This document shows, one piece after another, positions 6,501-11,805 of a stretch of 11,805 nucleotides of DNA. A program made the position numbers and the translations under genes. Position 1 is the stretch's first letter, and each line of letters begins with the position of its first letter. The notes below the pieces were generated by a model, which worked only from the letters and a program-made list of their open reading frames with translations, was not told where the DNA came from and made no database searches. The stretch is from Oscillospiraceae bacterium (GTDB taxonomy: Bacteria > Bacillota > Clostridia > Oscillospirales > Oscillospiraceae), in assembly GCA_017624645.1 (NCBI GenBank), contig JAGAMQ010000126.1, positions 1 through 11,805 on the forward strand, given 5' to 3'.

Positions 6501-7508
6501 ACCGTTTCCAGTCCCTCTGTGGGCAAGGTCGTGGGTATCAGTGACAATGCAAATATTGCCGGTGCAAACCTGACTTTGGACGGAGTTGCAGGCTATACTG
6601 TAGCTGCTGACGGCGCCCAGCTGAAGGTGGCACAAATCGGCGCTCCTGTGATCAAGGATGACAACGGCAATGGGTATCCCAGCATTGAACAGGCAGTTCA
6701 GAATGCTTCTGCCGGTTCCGTTCTGGCTCTGGTGGACGATGTCACCGATAACATCACCCTTGAGAAGGATGCTGCCATTGATCTGGCAGGCTTCAGCATC
6801 ACCGGTACTGTGACTTATGTAAACGATGCCAAGCTGATCCTGTCCGATTCCAATACTGCCGACTACACCGTGGAAGATGGCAAGGGCTACGGTACTGTGC
6901 CTTATACCGCAAATGTTGTGGCTGCTGCAAAGCACCTGCTGCATGTGGAAAACGGCAAGGCTTCTGCCCATGCTTACGATGTGCGTCTGACCACCGTGAA
7001 CCAGCGTGCAAGAGTTACCGGTATGTACTATACCAGCTGTTTCCAGGGTGACGAGGTGGTAAAGGACAACATCGAGGAATTCGGTATCTCCCTGCGTGCC
7101 AACAAGGCTCCCGATGATGCCTATATCCTTGCCGATACCAACTATAAGACCCATACCGGTCTGAGCAAGGATCTGTGGGTCATCGGCCAGAATCCCGATG
7201 ATTTCTACGGTACTGTGCTGGAGGGCATCCTGCTTCCCACCAACGGCGAATCCTTCAACAGACGCAACGCCAATACCTCTGTGTACAGCGTACCCTACAT
7301 CAAGCTGACCAACGGCAGCTTCCTGTACGGTGCAGTTTACTCCTGCAGCCTGCGTGAACTGACCGAGCAGGCAGATAAGCTGACGCTGGACGAAGACCAG
7401 CTGGAGGGACTGGTAAATATGTATGACCAGTACAAGTCCATCATGGATGAGTGGGATATTCCTCAGATCAAGAAGGCTTATGAATCCTACAGCTCTGAGG
7501 CCAACTGA
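3513..7508 (+). CDS. Secreted neutral-ceramidase-fold protein fused to a beta-helix region
   Basis: A 1331-residue exported protein. Residues 1-27 form a signal peptide (KKK, hydrophobic core, VSA|AD cleavage). Residues from about 34 to 725 resemble the neutral/alkaline non-lysosomal ceramidase family, zinc amidases that cleave N-acyl sphingoid bases. By motif matching, the zinc ligands would be His230/His232 in SASHTHSGP, His378 in NFRAHPK, Glu620 in SAPCEL and Tyr664 in HEGYVP. The family's GDVSPN nucleophile segment reads GASGNQNTW (421-429), so the usual Ser appears to be absent and the amidase reaction is not assured. An EF-hand-like loop (156-167) lies in the N-terminal domain. A CxxC (734-737) marks the junction to a Gly/Asn/Thr-rich beta-helix (about 780-1000, with GG-I-Y repeats), a second solenoid-like stretch (about 1045-1115) and an unrecognised C-terminal domain (about 1130-1331). 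There is no LPXTG or SLH anchor. A GAGG site at 3502-3505 precedes the ATG by 7 nt. The gene stands alone between its promoter and terminator. Confidence 0.85.
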   Translation: MKKKVLSVLCVVVLLLGVLGLGAAVSAADGIGNLKVGYAIVSIDPTDAAGTYRTIDYTTIYNGSGNDSLKADIDAAVAASDPAIKMEKDANGKVTSVVYTVQPLKDEVNGGRITSSDNRYERLAKINLSDLPEGYFSMPLSGYGSTNTRLSIGKMDDNGDGNIDDNDGNFMTCIAVTDAEGETMLFFSLDAITSEDFASYSVRDQIRDYLKEEDAAYDVTNANMMFSASHTHSGPDSSINNSYALNINAAQRAYRKLLIGKAKEAAIAAMADRSEVTVSTGEIEATNMNATRHYTISEKKSGGASASWVHGDNFGPSLPSDKYVDKDEHNGTGSYTIGSTTYTVSASNVSQSDETMYLIQFTPKDDKDPIVMVNFRAHPKLNSAATLGYGGDNKYSNSCDYVGALREKLANHHFRASYIQGASGNQNTWNYLDDETLTPGVQATSNGSAMYKEIMEYREPDGSSTKNSYNDTLAFFKYTNSKRTYNAQSGFSYGARLADYALKALKNENGKYMTTRENGLIKANQTVYTGTGQTYSEGLRAAVADYDAKLAAYKADTSNTAPSFPYLYKHPEDGQYYNLNSIYHANAVRDRATDASKIDAKLVLNCITIGPLAFVSAPCELYDRYNDNGDQVNDNLWDTFNTTAKKNGYIAPMVLGYTNGHEGYVPNAAAYDYNAENNANGTVVRPTNNEKMIMGVGSYEANNTRFASGSGEQIVKHFEETLLGMKNMDRPSVCLMCGQENVHWGTLSSPGATEISGGHYYLVDDLVEYAGTKAGQRIIRGNTCIDLNGHTAGNSATDFGRAFYVVGNITLRMMNGTVEGRGSSTGQYGGVIYMGEGSSLYLQNVNVKRQICDGQTNIYGGAICAKKGCTIDISGGSVTGGQATEAGGNIYAETNSKLYLNNCSVTGGAINNATSTGYGGGIYSKGTVTLLGGSITGNTAADGAGVYMDDSAAQLILSGNANVTGNYMTDGTTANNIRATSSQLTISGTYTGTAGITVSSPSVGKVVGISDNANIAGANLTLDGVAGYTVAADGAQLKVAQIGAPVIKDDNGNGYPSIEQAVQNASAGSVLALVDDVTDNITLEKDAAIDLAGFSITGTVTYVNDAKLILSDSNTADYTVEDGKGYGTVPYTANVVAAAKHLLHVENGKASAHAYDVRLTTVNQRARVTGMYYTSCFQGDEVVKDNIEEFGISLRANKAPDDAYILADTNYKTHTGLSKDLWVIGQNPDDFYGTVLEGILLPTNGESFNRRNANTSVYSVPYIKLTNGSFLYGAVYSCSLRELTEQADKLTLDEDQLEGLVNMYDQYKSIMDEWDIPQIKKAYESYSSEAN

Positions 7509-7547
7509 GCCGACAGATTTTCATTGTGAAGCAAGTAACCTCATACA

Positions 7548-7580
7548 AGGGGCGCGCCTTTTGGGCGCGCCCCTCTTTCT
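7548..7580 (+). terminator. GC-rich intrinsic terminator after the secreted protein gene
   Basis: A perfect 11-bp stem (AGGGGCGCGCC at 7548-7558 with GGCGCGCCCCT at 7564-7574) with loop TTTTG is followed by the pyrimidine tract CTTTCTCTTTCC. The T-run is interrupted by C, but stem strength and position, 40 nt after the stop and just before the next promoter, support termination. Confidence 0.8.
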
Positions 7581-7587
7581 CTTTCCA

Positions 7588-7616
7588 TTGACAACCTTCA
7601 TGAAAAGGGATATACT
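7588..7616 (+). promoter_or_regulatory. Near-consensus sigma-70-type promoter of the NifX-like/CHR operon
   Basis: Consensus -35 TTGACA at 7588-7593, 17-bp spacer, and -10 TATACT at 7611-7616 (5 of 6). Transcription would begin around 7623, leaving a leader of about 25 nt, too short for a riboswitch. No obvious operator palindrome is seen, so strong constitutive expression is plausible. Confidence 0.85.
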
Positions 7617-7648
7617 GTAAAAAGATTTTTATTAAGGAGTGGATTAAA

Positions 7649-8035
7649 TTGACAGTTGCAGTTACCTATGAAGCAGGTTTGGTGTTCCAGCACTTCGGAC
7701 ATACTGCCAGCTTTAAGCTTTATGAAGTGGAGAATAATGAAGTGGTCTCCTCCCGTGTGGTGGATACAAATGGCAGCGGCCACGGCGCTCTTGCCGGATT
7801 TTTAAAGGCACAGAATGTGGATGTTCTAATTTGCGGAGGGATCGGACCCGGTGCACAGACGGCTCTGGCAGAAGCAGGTATCCAGCTTTACGGCGGTGTT
7901 CACGGAGATGCCGACGATGCGGTTATGGACTTTTTGGCGGGACAGCTTGCCTATAATCCCTGCGTCCGCTGCACACACCATGACCATTCCCACAGCTGCG
8001 GTGATCACGGCTGTGGCAGCCATTCTTGCCACTGA
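7649..8035 (+). CDS. NifX/NifB-type (dinitrogenase Fe-Mo cofactor biosynthesis family) small protein with Cys/His-rich tail
   Basis: This 128-residue soluble protein is of the family that includes NifX, NafY and the C-terminal part of NifB, which bind iron-sulfur or molybdenum-iron clusters. In organisms without nitrogenase, members are usually of unknown function. The domain (1-100) shows VFQHFGHTASF, NGSGHGALAGFL (41-52), ICGGIGPGA (61-69) and GGVHGDADDAV (82-92). The tail from Cys105 to His128 has 5 Cys and 7 His in 24 residues, starting with CVRC, a likely metal-binding appendix. The TTG start is chosen because AAGGAG (7634-7639) lies 9 nt upstream and no better start exists in frame. The gene is first in an operon: a CHR transporter half-gene begins 10 nt after its stop. 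A role in metal or oxyanion handling is inferred from tail and context only. Confidence 0.85.
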   Translation: MTVAVTYEAGLVFQHFGHTASFKLYEVENNEVVSSRVVDTNGSGHGALAGFLKAQNVDVLICGGIGPGAQTALAEAGIQLYGGVHGDADDAVMDFLAGQLAYNPCVRCTHHDHSHSCGDHGCGSHSCH

Positions 8036-8045
8036 TGGAGAGAAT

Positions 8046-8606
8046 ATGAAAGAGAGAATTTCAAAGCTGTGGCAGCTTTTTGCCACCTTCTTTAAAATTG
8101 GAGCATTCACCTTTGGCGGCGGCTATGCCATGATCCCGCTGATCCAGCACGAAGCGGTAGAAAACCACGGTTGGATCACCGACGATGATATTTTGGAGAT
8201 CATTGCCATTGCCGAATCCACCCCCGGACCTGTTGCCATTAATGCTGCTACCTTTGTGGGATACCGTACCTGTGGCTTCTGGGGTGCAGCTTGCGCCACC
8301 TTTGGCGTGGTTCTCCCCAGTTTTGTTGTGATTCTGCTGATCTCCTATGTGCTGCGTCAGTTTCAGAACATCAAGGCAGTGCAGTATGCCTTTAACGGTA
8401 TCCGCGTAGGTGTTTTGGCCCTGCTTTTGAAAGCGCTTGTAAACATGTATCAAAAAAGTCCCAAAGGTTGGGCAGCCTATGTGGTCATGGCTGGTGCTTT
8501 TGTGCTGACAGCGTTTCTTAAGGTCAATGTATTTCTTGTCATTGTGGCCTGCGCTGTCTTCGGTCTGATCACTGCATCCGCAGCGGAAAGGTGGGCAGAG
8601 AAGTGA
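8046..8606 (+). CDS. Chromate transporter (CHR) family protein, first half-size subunit
   Basis: A 186-residue integral membrane protein of the CHR family, short-chain type, in which two half-size proteins from adjacent genes replace one full-length ChrA. Known CHR proteins export chromate, driven by the membrane potential, but the substrate of many anaerobe members is unknown. Visible motifs are FTFGGGYAM (21-29), PLIQHE and ESTPGP (57-62), followed by hydrophobic segments at about 81-103, 119-131 and 143-178. The frame is open further upstream into the preceding gene, but the ATG at 8046 is preferred because GGAG (8037-8040) precedes it by 5 nt and the protein begins just before the conserved motif. 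The gene is 10 nt downstream of the NifX-like gene and overlaps the second CHR gene by 4 nt, so both halves are probably translated together and pair in the membrane. Confidence 0.88.
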   Translation: MKERISKLWQLFATFFKIGAFTFGGGYAMIPLIQHEAVENHGWITDDDILEIIAIAESTPGPVAINAATFVGYRTCGFWGAACATFGVVLPSFVVILLISYVLRQFQNIKAVQYAFNGIRVGVLALLLKALVNMYQKSPKGWAAYVVMAGAFVLTAFLKVNVFLVIVACAVFGLITASAAERWAEK

Positions 8607-9172
8607 TCTATCTGGAGCTTTTTTGGACCTTCCTGACCATTGGTGCCATGACCTTCGGCGGCGGCTATGCCATGCTGCCGCTGATCCAGTCCGAGGTGGG
8701 TGCCCGCTGGGGGGATGTGATCTCCAACGAGAGCATGATCAACTTTGTGGCGGTAAGTGAATCCACTCCCGGCCCCTTTGCTGTCAATATGGCAACCTAT
8801 GTGGGCGCGGAAATGGGTGGCGTATTTGGTTCCTTCTGCGCTACCCTGGGTGTGGTACTTCCCAGCTTTATCATCATCCTCATTGTGGCAAAATGCTATG
8901 ATCGATTTCGTCAAAGCCGTGTGGTCAAGGGGTGTATGTCCGGCTTGAAGCCTGCTGTGGTGGGCTTGATCGGCAACGCCATCCTCAATGTACTGATGAC
9001 TGTTTTCTTCCCCACTGGCTTGATTCTTGGTGTGTTTGCCAATCCTGCCTTCTACATCTACGTTGCCATGCTGGCTGTCATGCTGGTGCTGGCGTTCCGA
9101 AAGGTGCACCCTATTTTGATCATCTGCCTTTCTGCGGCGATCGGTATTGCACTGGGTTTTCTTGGTTTTTGA
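8603..9172 (+). CDS. Chromate transporter (CHR) family protein, second half-size subunit
   Basis: A 189-residue membrane protein paralogous to the preceding gene: MTFGGGYAM (16-24), PLIQSE and ESTPGP (53-58) recur at the same relative positions. The GTG at 8603 is preferred over the in-frame GTG at 8591: AAAGGTGG (8587-8594) then lies 8 nt upstream, and the start forms a GTGA overlap with the stop of the first subunit, a typical translational-coupling arrangement. In short-chain CHR pairs the two proteins are thought to insert in opposite orientations and work as a heterodimer; here that is inference. Transported anion is unknown. The operon ends at an intrinsic terminator directly after the stop. 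Confidence 0.88.
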   Translation: MIYLELFWTFLTIGAMTFGGGYAMLPLIQSEVGARWGDVISNESMINFVAVSESTPGPFAVNMATYVGAEMGGVFGSFCATLGVVLPSFIIILIVAKCYDRFRQSRVVKGCMSGLKPAVVGLIGNAILNVLMTVFFPTGLILGVFANPAFYIYVAMLAVMLVLAFRKVHPILIICLSAAIGIALGFLGF

Positions 9173-9175
9173 TTC

Positions 9176-9209
9176 ATACCCCGACATCTGTGTCGGGGTA
9201 TCCTTTTTT
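9176..9209 (+). terminator. Intrinsic terminator of the NifX-like/CHR operon
   Basis: A perfect 11-bp stem (ATACCCCGACA at 9176-9186 with TGTCGGGGTAT at 9191-9201) with a 4-nt TCTG loop is followed by six Ts at 9204-9209. It starts 4 nt after the last stop codon of the operon. Confidence 0.94.
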
Positions 9210-9219
9210 AGGAAACCAC

Positions 9220-9247
9220 TTGCAAAACAATACATATTTGGTATAAT
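9220..9247 (+). promoter_or_regulatory. Extended -10 promoter of the ktrB-ktrA operon
   Basis: A consensus -10 TATAAT at 9242-9247 is preceded by TGG, giving an extended -10 element, and by -35-like TTGCAA at 9220-9225 (16-bp spacing). The leader to the chosen start is about 45 nt. That is too short for a c-di-AMP (ydaO-type) riboswitch, which controls some potassium transporter genes in Bacillota. Confidence 0.85.
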
Positions 9248-9299
9248 AAAGGTTAAAGTGTAAAAGTATTGCCACTTGGCGGGAAAGGAGATGATCGTT

Positions 9300-10676
9300 T
9301 TGCCGGATAAGAAAAGGATCCACCGGAAAGGGATCCGGGGAAAGCTGAAGCTGGCCCCCACCCAGATCATCGCCTTGACCTTTGCGTTCATTATCTTGGC
9401 AGGTGCTTGCCTATTGGCGCTGCCTGTGGCCTCCCGCAGCGGGGAATCCTGTGGCTTTGTCCCGGCGTTGTTTACTGCCACTTCTTCCACCTGTGTTACG
9501 GGCCTTGTGTTGTTTGACACCTGGAGCCAGTGGAGCGGCTTTGGACAGACTGTGCTCTTGATCCTTATTGAGTTAGGCGGACTGGGCTTTATGTCCGCAG
9601 CCTCTCTGGTGGTGTTTGTGCTTCGGAAAAAGGTGGGTCTGCGACAGCGTATGCTCATCGCCCAGGCGTTGAGTGCCGGGGAGATGGAGGGCGTTGTGCG
9701 TTTGCAGAAATGGGTGCTCTTGGGAAGCTTGGTCATCCAAAGTGCCGGTGCGCTGATCCTATTTTTCCGCTTTCTGCCGGATTTTGGTTGGCTGCAGGCT
9801 GCAAAATGGGGCGTGTTCCATGCGGTATCTGCCTTTTGCAATGCCGGTTTTGACATTTTCGGATCCATCGCTCCGGGACAAAGTGTTGCTGTGTGGAACG
9901 CGGACCCGGTGGTGCTGCTTACCTTGATGGCACTTGTGGTGATTGGTGGCCTTGGCTTCTTCGTATGGGAAGAGGTGGTGACCCTTCGCAGCTTCAAAAA
10001 GTACAGTGTGTATACCAAGCTGGTGCTGATTGCCACAGGCGTTTTGATCCTTGGCGGTGCTGTGGTGATCGGTGTGCTGGAATGGAACAATCCGGATACC
10101 TTGGGGAATATGCCCGTTTGGCAAAAGCTTCTCAATGCCCTGTTCCAATCCGTGACCCTGCGTACTGCCGGTTTTGCCTCCTTTGATCAGGCAATGCTGA
10201 CAGAGGGCGGCAAGGCTTTCAGCACCCTTTTGATGCTGGTGGGCGGATCCTCCGGGTCCACTGCCGGCGGACTGAAGACCGTTACTGTGGTGGTGCTGGT
10301 GCTGTTTGTTTTGGCTCGGGCAAGGGGCAGAAGCCGCGTCAGTGTATTCTGCAGAAACATTCCCCACGACAAGATCCTGGATGCCATGACCATTGTATCC
10401 ATCGTCTGCGGCCTTGCGGTAGCCGGAGCGATCCTTATCAGTGCTACCAATGATATTAGCTTTCTGGACAGCCTTTATGAAACCGCATCTGCCTTGGCTA
10501 CTGTGGGGTTGACTGCCGGGGTGACACCAGCGCTGAATACCGGCTGCCGGCTGATGATCATTTTGTTTATGTACTTTGGCCGTGTAGGTGTGCTTACCTT
10601 AAGCCTTGGTTTCCTGATGGGAGATCGGGCTCAGGAACGGTTTGCCTATGCGGATACCAACCTGTTGATTGGATAA
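9300..10676 (+). CDS. ktrB: KtrB/TrkH-family potassium uptake membrane subunit
   Basis: This is the ion-conducting subunit of a Ktr-type potassium uptake system in the cytoplasmic membrane. It has the four-repeat (M1-P-M2) fold, with one selectivity-filter segment in each repeat: TCVTGL (Gly68), NAGFD (Gly183), RTAGF (Gly291) and TVGLTAG (Gly403). These fall within two residues of the filter glycines known in Vibrio KtrB. The gating loop of repeat 3 is visible as GGSSGSTAGG (315-324). The product is 458 residues, usual for KtrB and shorter than TrkH of proteobacteria. TTG at 9300 is chosen because AAAGGAG (9284-9290) lies 9 nt upstream; the ATG at 9291 abuts this site and the TTG at 9276 lies before it. 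The regulatory partner gene follows 12 nt downstream. Sodium coupling, known for some KtrAB systems, cannot be judged. Confidence 0.94.
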   Translation: MPDKKRIHRKGIRGKLKLAPTQIIALTFAFIILAGACLLALPVASRSGESCGFVPALFTATSSTCVTGLVLFDTWSQWSGFGQTVLLILIELGGLGFMSAASLVVFVLRKKVGLRQRMLIAQALSAGEMEGVVRLQKWVLLGSLVIQSAGALILFFRFLPDFGWLQAAKWGVFHAVSAFCNAGFDIFGSIAPGQSVAVWNADPVVLLTLMALVVIGGLGFFVWEEVVTLRSFKKYSVYTKLVLIATGVLILGGAVVIGVLEWNNPDTLGNMPVWQKLLNALFQSVTLRTAGFASFDQAMLTEGGKAFSTLLMLVGGSSGSTAGGLKTVTVVVLVLFVLARARGRSRVSVFCRNIPHDKILDAMTIVSIVCGLAVAGAILISATNDISFLDSLYETASALATVGLTAGVTPALNTGCRLMIILFMYFGRVGVLTLSLGFLMGDRAQERFAYADTNLLIG

Positions 10677-10688
10677 GGAGGATGGGAC

Positions 10689-11336
10689 ATGGAATCCTGT
10701 GTCGTGGTGGGCTTAGGCCGTTTTGGTAAAGAAGTCGCCCGCCGTCTGTGTGAGCTGGGCTGTGAGGTTTTGGCCATTGATAACCACAGCGAACTGGTGC
10801 AGCAGATCAGCAACGAGGTCACGCAAGCCGTGGTGGCGGACGGAAAAGATAAAGATGTTCTTCGGGCGTTGGGTGTCCGGGACTTTGAATGTGCCATCGT
10901 TGCCATTGGTGACAATCTGGCGGATTCTGTTCTGGTGACCATGAATTTGAAGGAACTGGGCCTTGGCCGTATCATTTGTAAGGCAAGCAACGAGACCCAT
11001 CGACAGGTGTTGAAGAAGCTGGGCGCCGATCAGGTGGTGATTCCCGAGCAGGAGAATGCCTCCCGTTTGGCAAGGAGTCTTGCTTCCCGGAATGTTTTGG
11101 ACTACATCGAGCTGTCTGAGGACTACGGCATCGTGGAGGTGCCTGCCCCCGGTCCTTGGCTGGATAAGAGCCTTATTGAACTGAATGTCCGGGCAAAGCT
11201 GGGTGTGAATATTCTGGCTGTTCGTCGGGGCGGTGAGATTACCGTTTCGCCTTCTGCGGATTTCCGAATTTTGCAGGATGATGTATTGGTGGTCTTGGGA
11301 GATACCGCGGCCATCAACGCCATGCAAAAGCTGTGA
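10689..11336 (+). CDS. ktrA: KtrA/TrkA-family RCK regulatory subunit of the potassium uptake system
   Basis: This 215-residue cytoplasmic protein forms a ring that gates KtrB and binds nucleotides. The N-terminal RCK_N Rossmann domain (about 1-120) shows VVVGLGRFG (5-13) and the acidic ribose-binding Asp31 at the end of strand 2. The RCK_C domain (about 140-215) follows; in several Bacillota it binds c-di-AMP. The single-RCK length matches KtrA rather than the duplicated TrkA of enterobacteria. AAGGAGG at 10675-10681 overlaps the ktrB stop and lies 7 nt before the ATG. ktrA and ktrB are in the order ktrB-ktrA. The stop overlaps the start of the next gene by one base (TGATG), so that gene is probably co-translated. 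Confidence 0.94.
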   Translation: MESCVVVGLGRFGKEVARRLCELGCEVLAIDNHSELVQQISNEVTQAVVADGKDKDVLRALGVRDFECAIVAIGDNLADSVLVTMNLKELGLGRIICKASNETHRQVLKKLGADQVVIPEQENASRLARSLASRNVLDYIELSEDYGIVEVPAPGPWLDKSLIELNVRAKLGVNILAVRRGGEITVSPSADFRILQDDVLVVLGDTAAINAMQKL

Positions 11337-11805
11337 TGGAGCGGATCACGTCGCGGAAAAATCCGCTGTTGCAGCAGGTGCGTAAGCTGCTGTCCTCCCG
11401 GAAGGAGCGGCAAAGCACCGGCTTGTTTGTTGCAAACGGTACCAAGCTGCTTGCTGAGGCTGTCAAATGGTATCCCGGCCTGGATACGGTGATCTTTACC
11501 GACGGCGTGGAGATCCGGGTTCCGGATCGTGTCCGGTCGGTATGGGTGCCGGAGGATGTGATGGCCTCCATCTCTCCCATGCAAGCCCCCCAGGGAGCGC
11601 TGTTTATCTGCCGCCTTCCTGAAAATCCCCCCTTTGTTCCCCAACGGGGGATGCTCCTGCTGGACGGCATACAGGATCCGGGCAATTTGGGGACGATTCT
11701 GCGGACTGCGGATGCCCTTGAGATTCCGGTTGCTCTTCTGGAGGGCTGTGCAGACCCTTACAGCCACAAAACGGTCCGTGCCAGCATGGGCGCTGTATTC
11801 CGCAC
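11336..11805 (+). CDS. SpoU/TrmH-family RNA 2'-O-ribose methyltransferase (3' truncated by window)
   Basis: The frame is open to the window end and gives 156 residues without a stop. The protein is a SAM-dependent, knotted (SPOUT) methyltransferase that modifies ribose 2'-OH groups in rRNA or tRNA. The N-terminal part (about 1-95), beginning ITSRKNPLLQQVRKL, fits the substrate-binding domain found in RlmB/TsnR-like members. The catalytic domain starts with DPGNLGTILRT (114-124), SpoU motif 1 with its Asn and Arg, and continues with YSHKTVRASMGAVFR at the edge. Motifs 2 and 3, which complete the knotted SAM site, lie beyond the window. The ATG overlaps the ktrA stop in TGATG, with no separate strong ribosome binding site, implying translational coupling. 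Family is secure; the modified nucleotide cannot be assigned. Confidence 0.92.
   Translation, partial: MERITSRKNPLLQQVRKLLSSRKERQSTGLFVANGTKLLAEAVKWYPGLDTVIFTDGVEIRVPDRVRSVWVPEDVMASISPMQAPQGALFICRLPENPPFVPQRGMLLLDGIQDPGNLGTILRTADALEIPVALLEGCADPYSHKTVRASMGAVFR

Noticed and set aside
4821..7154. Long - strand open frames (390 and 314 residues) opposite the large secreted protein gene
   Set aside because: They are antisense to a coherent secreted protein with signal peptide and family motifs, and show only Gly/Ile/Val/His-rich compositional readings of the + strand codons.
7851..8045. Upstream-extended start of the first CHR gene
   Set aside because: The extension overlaps most of the NifX-like gene, lacks a ribosome binding site and adds residues with no match to the CHR family; ATG at 8046 has GGAG upstream.
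9248..9299. c-di-AMP (ydaO-type) riboswitch upstream of ktrB
   Set aside because: The leader between the promoter and the start is about 45 nt, far too short for that riboswitch class, and no structured conserved core is visible.
8477..10135. 552-residue open frame on the - strand
   Set aside because: It spans the CHR genes, an intrinsic terminator, a promoter and most of ktrB on the opposite strand. Its translation is low-complexity and shows no family motif, so it is a shadow.

Overview
The window reads as a chromosomal segment of an anaerobic member of the Bacillota, most likely a gut Oscillospiraceae-type Eubacteriales. The basis is the mixture of genes: glutamate fermentation by the methylaspartate route, a Gram-positive-style secreted protein with no outer-membrane features, KtrAB-type potassium uptake, strong AAGGAG-type ribosome binding sites with TTG/GTG starts, and GTCATTGCGAG-type palindromic repeats. 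This taxonomic placement is inference, not a database result. All supported genes lie on the + strand.

Region 1 (1-2914) is central carbon metabolism. It holds the C-terminal third of 3-methylaspartate ammonia-lyase, then an Ldh_2-family malate/lactate-type dehydrogenase 20 nt downstream, then, after an imperfect hairpin, an NAD(P)-malic enzyme closed by a clean intrinsic terminator. Together they suggest amino-acid (glutamate) fermentation coupled to malate/pyruvate redox chemistry.

Region 2 (2915-3512) has no gene. It carries a short array of REP-like palindromes, then a composite inverted-repeat (MITE-like) element flanked by 9-10 bp direct repeats, then a promoter region.

Region 3 (3513-7580) is one very large secreted protein (1331 aa). 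It has a signal peptide, a neutral-ceramidase-fold domain with all putative zinc ligands but an altered nucleophile site, an EF-hand-like loop, a glycine-rich beta-helix region and an unrecognised C-terminal domain. It ends in a strong GC hairpin. This is the most unusual item in the window.

Region 4 (7588-9209) is a self-contained operon with its own near-consensus promoter and intrinsic terminator. It encodes a small NifX/NifB-type protein with a Cys/His-rich metal-binding tail, followed by two half-size chromate-transporter (CHR) proteins that overlap by 4 nt.

Region 5 (9220-11805) starts from an extended -10 promoter and carries ktrB-ktrA (potassium channel subunit and RCK gating subunit). 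A SpoU/TrmH-family RNA 2'-O-methyltransferase gene overlaps ktrA by 1 nt and runs off the end of the window.
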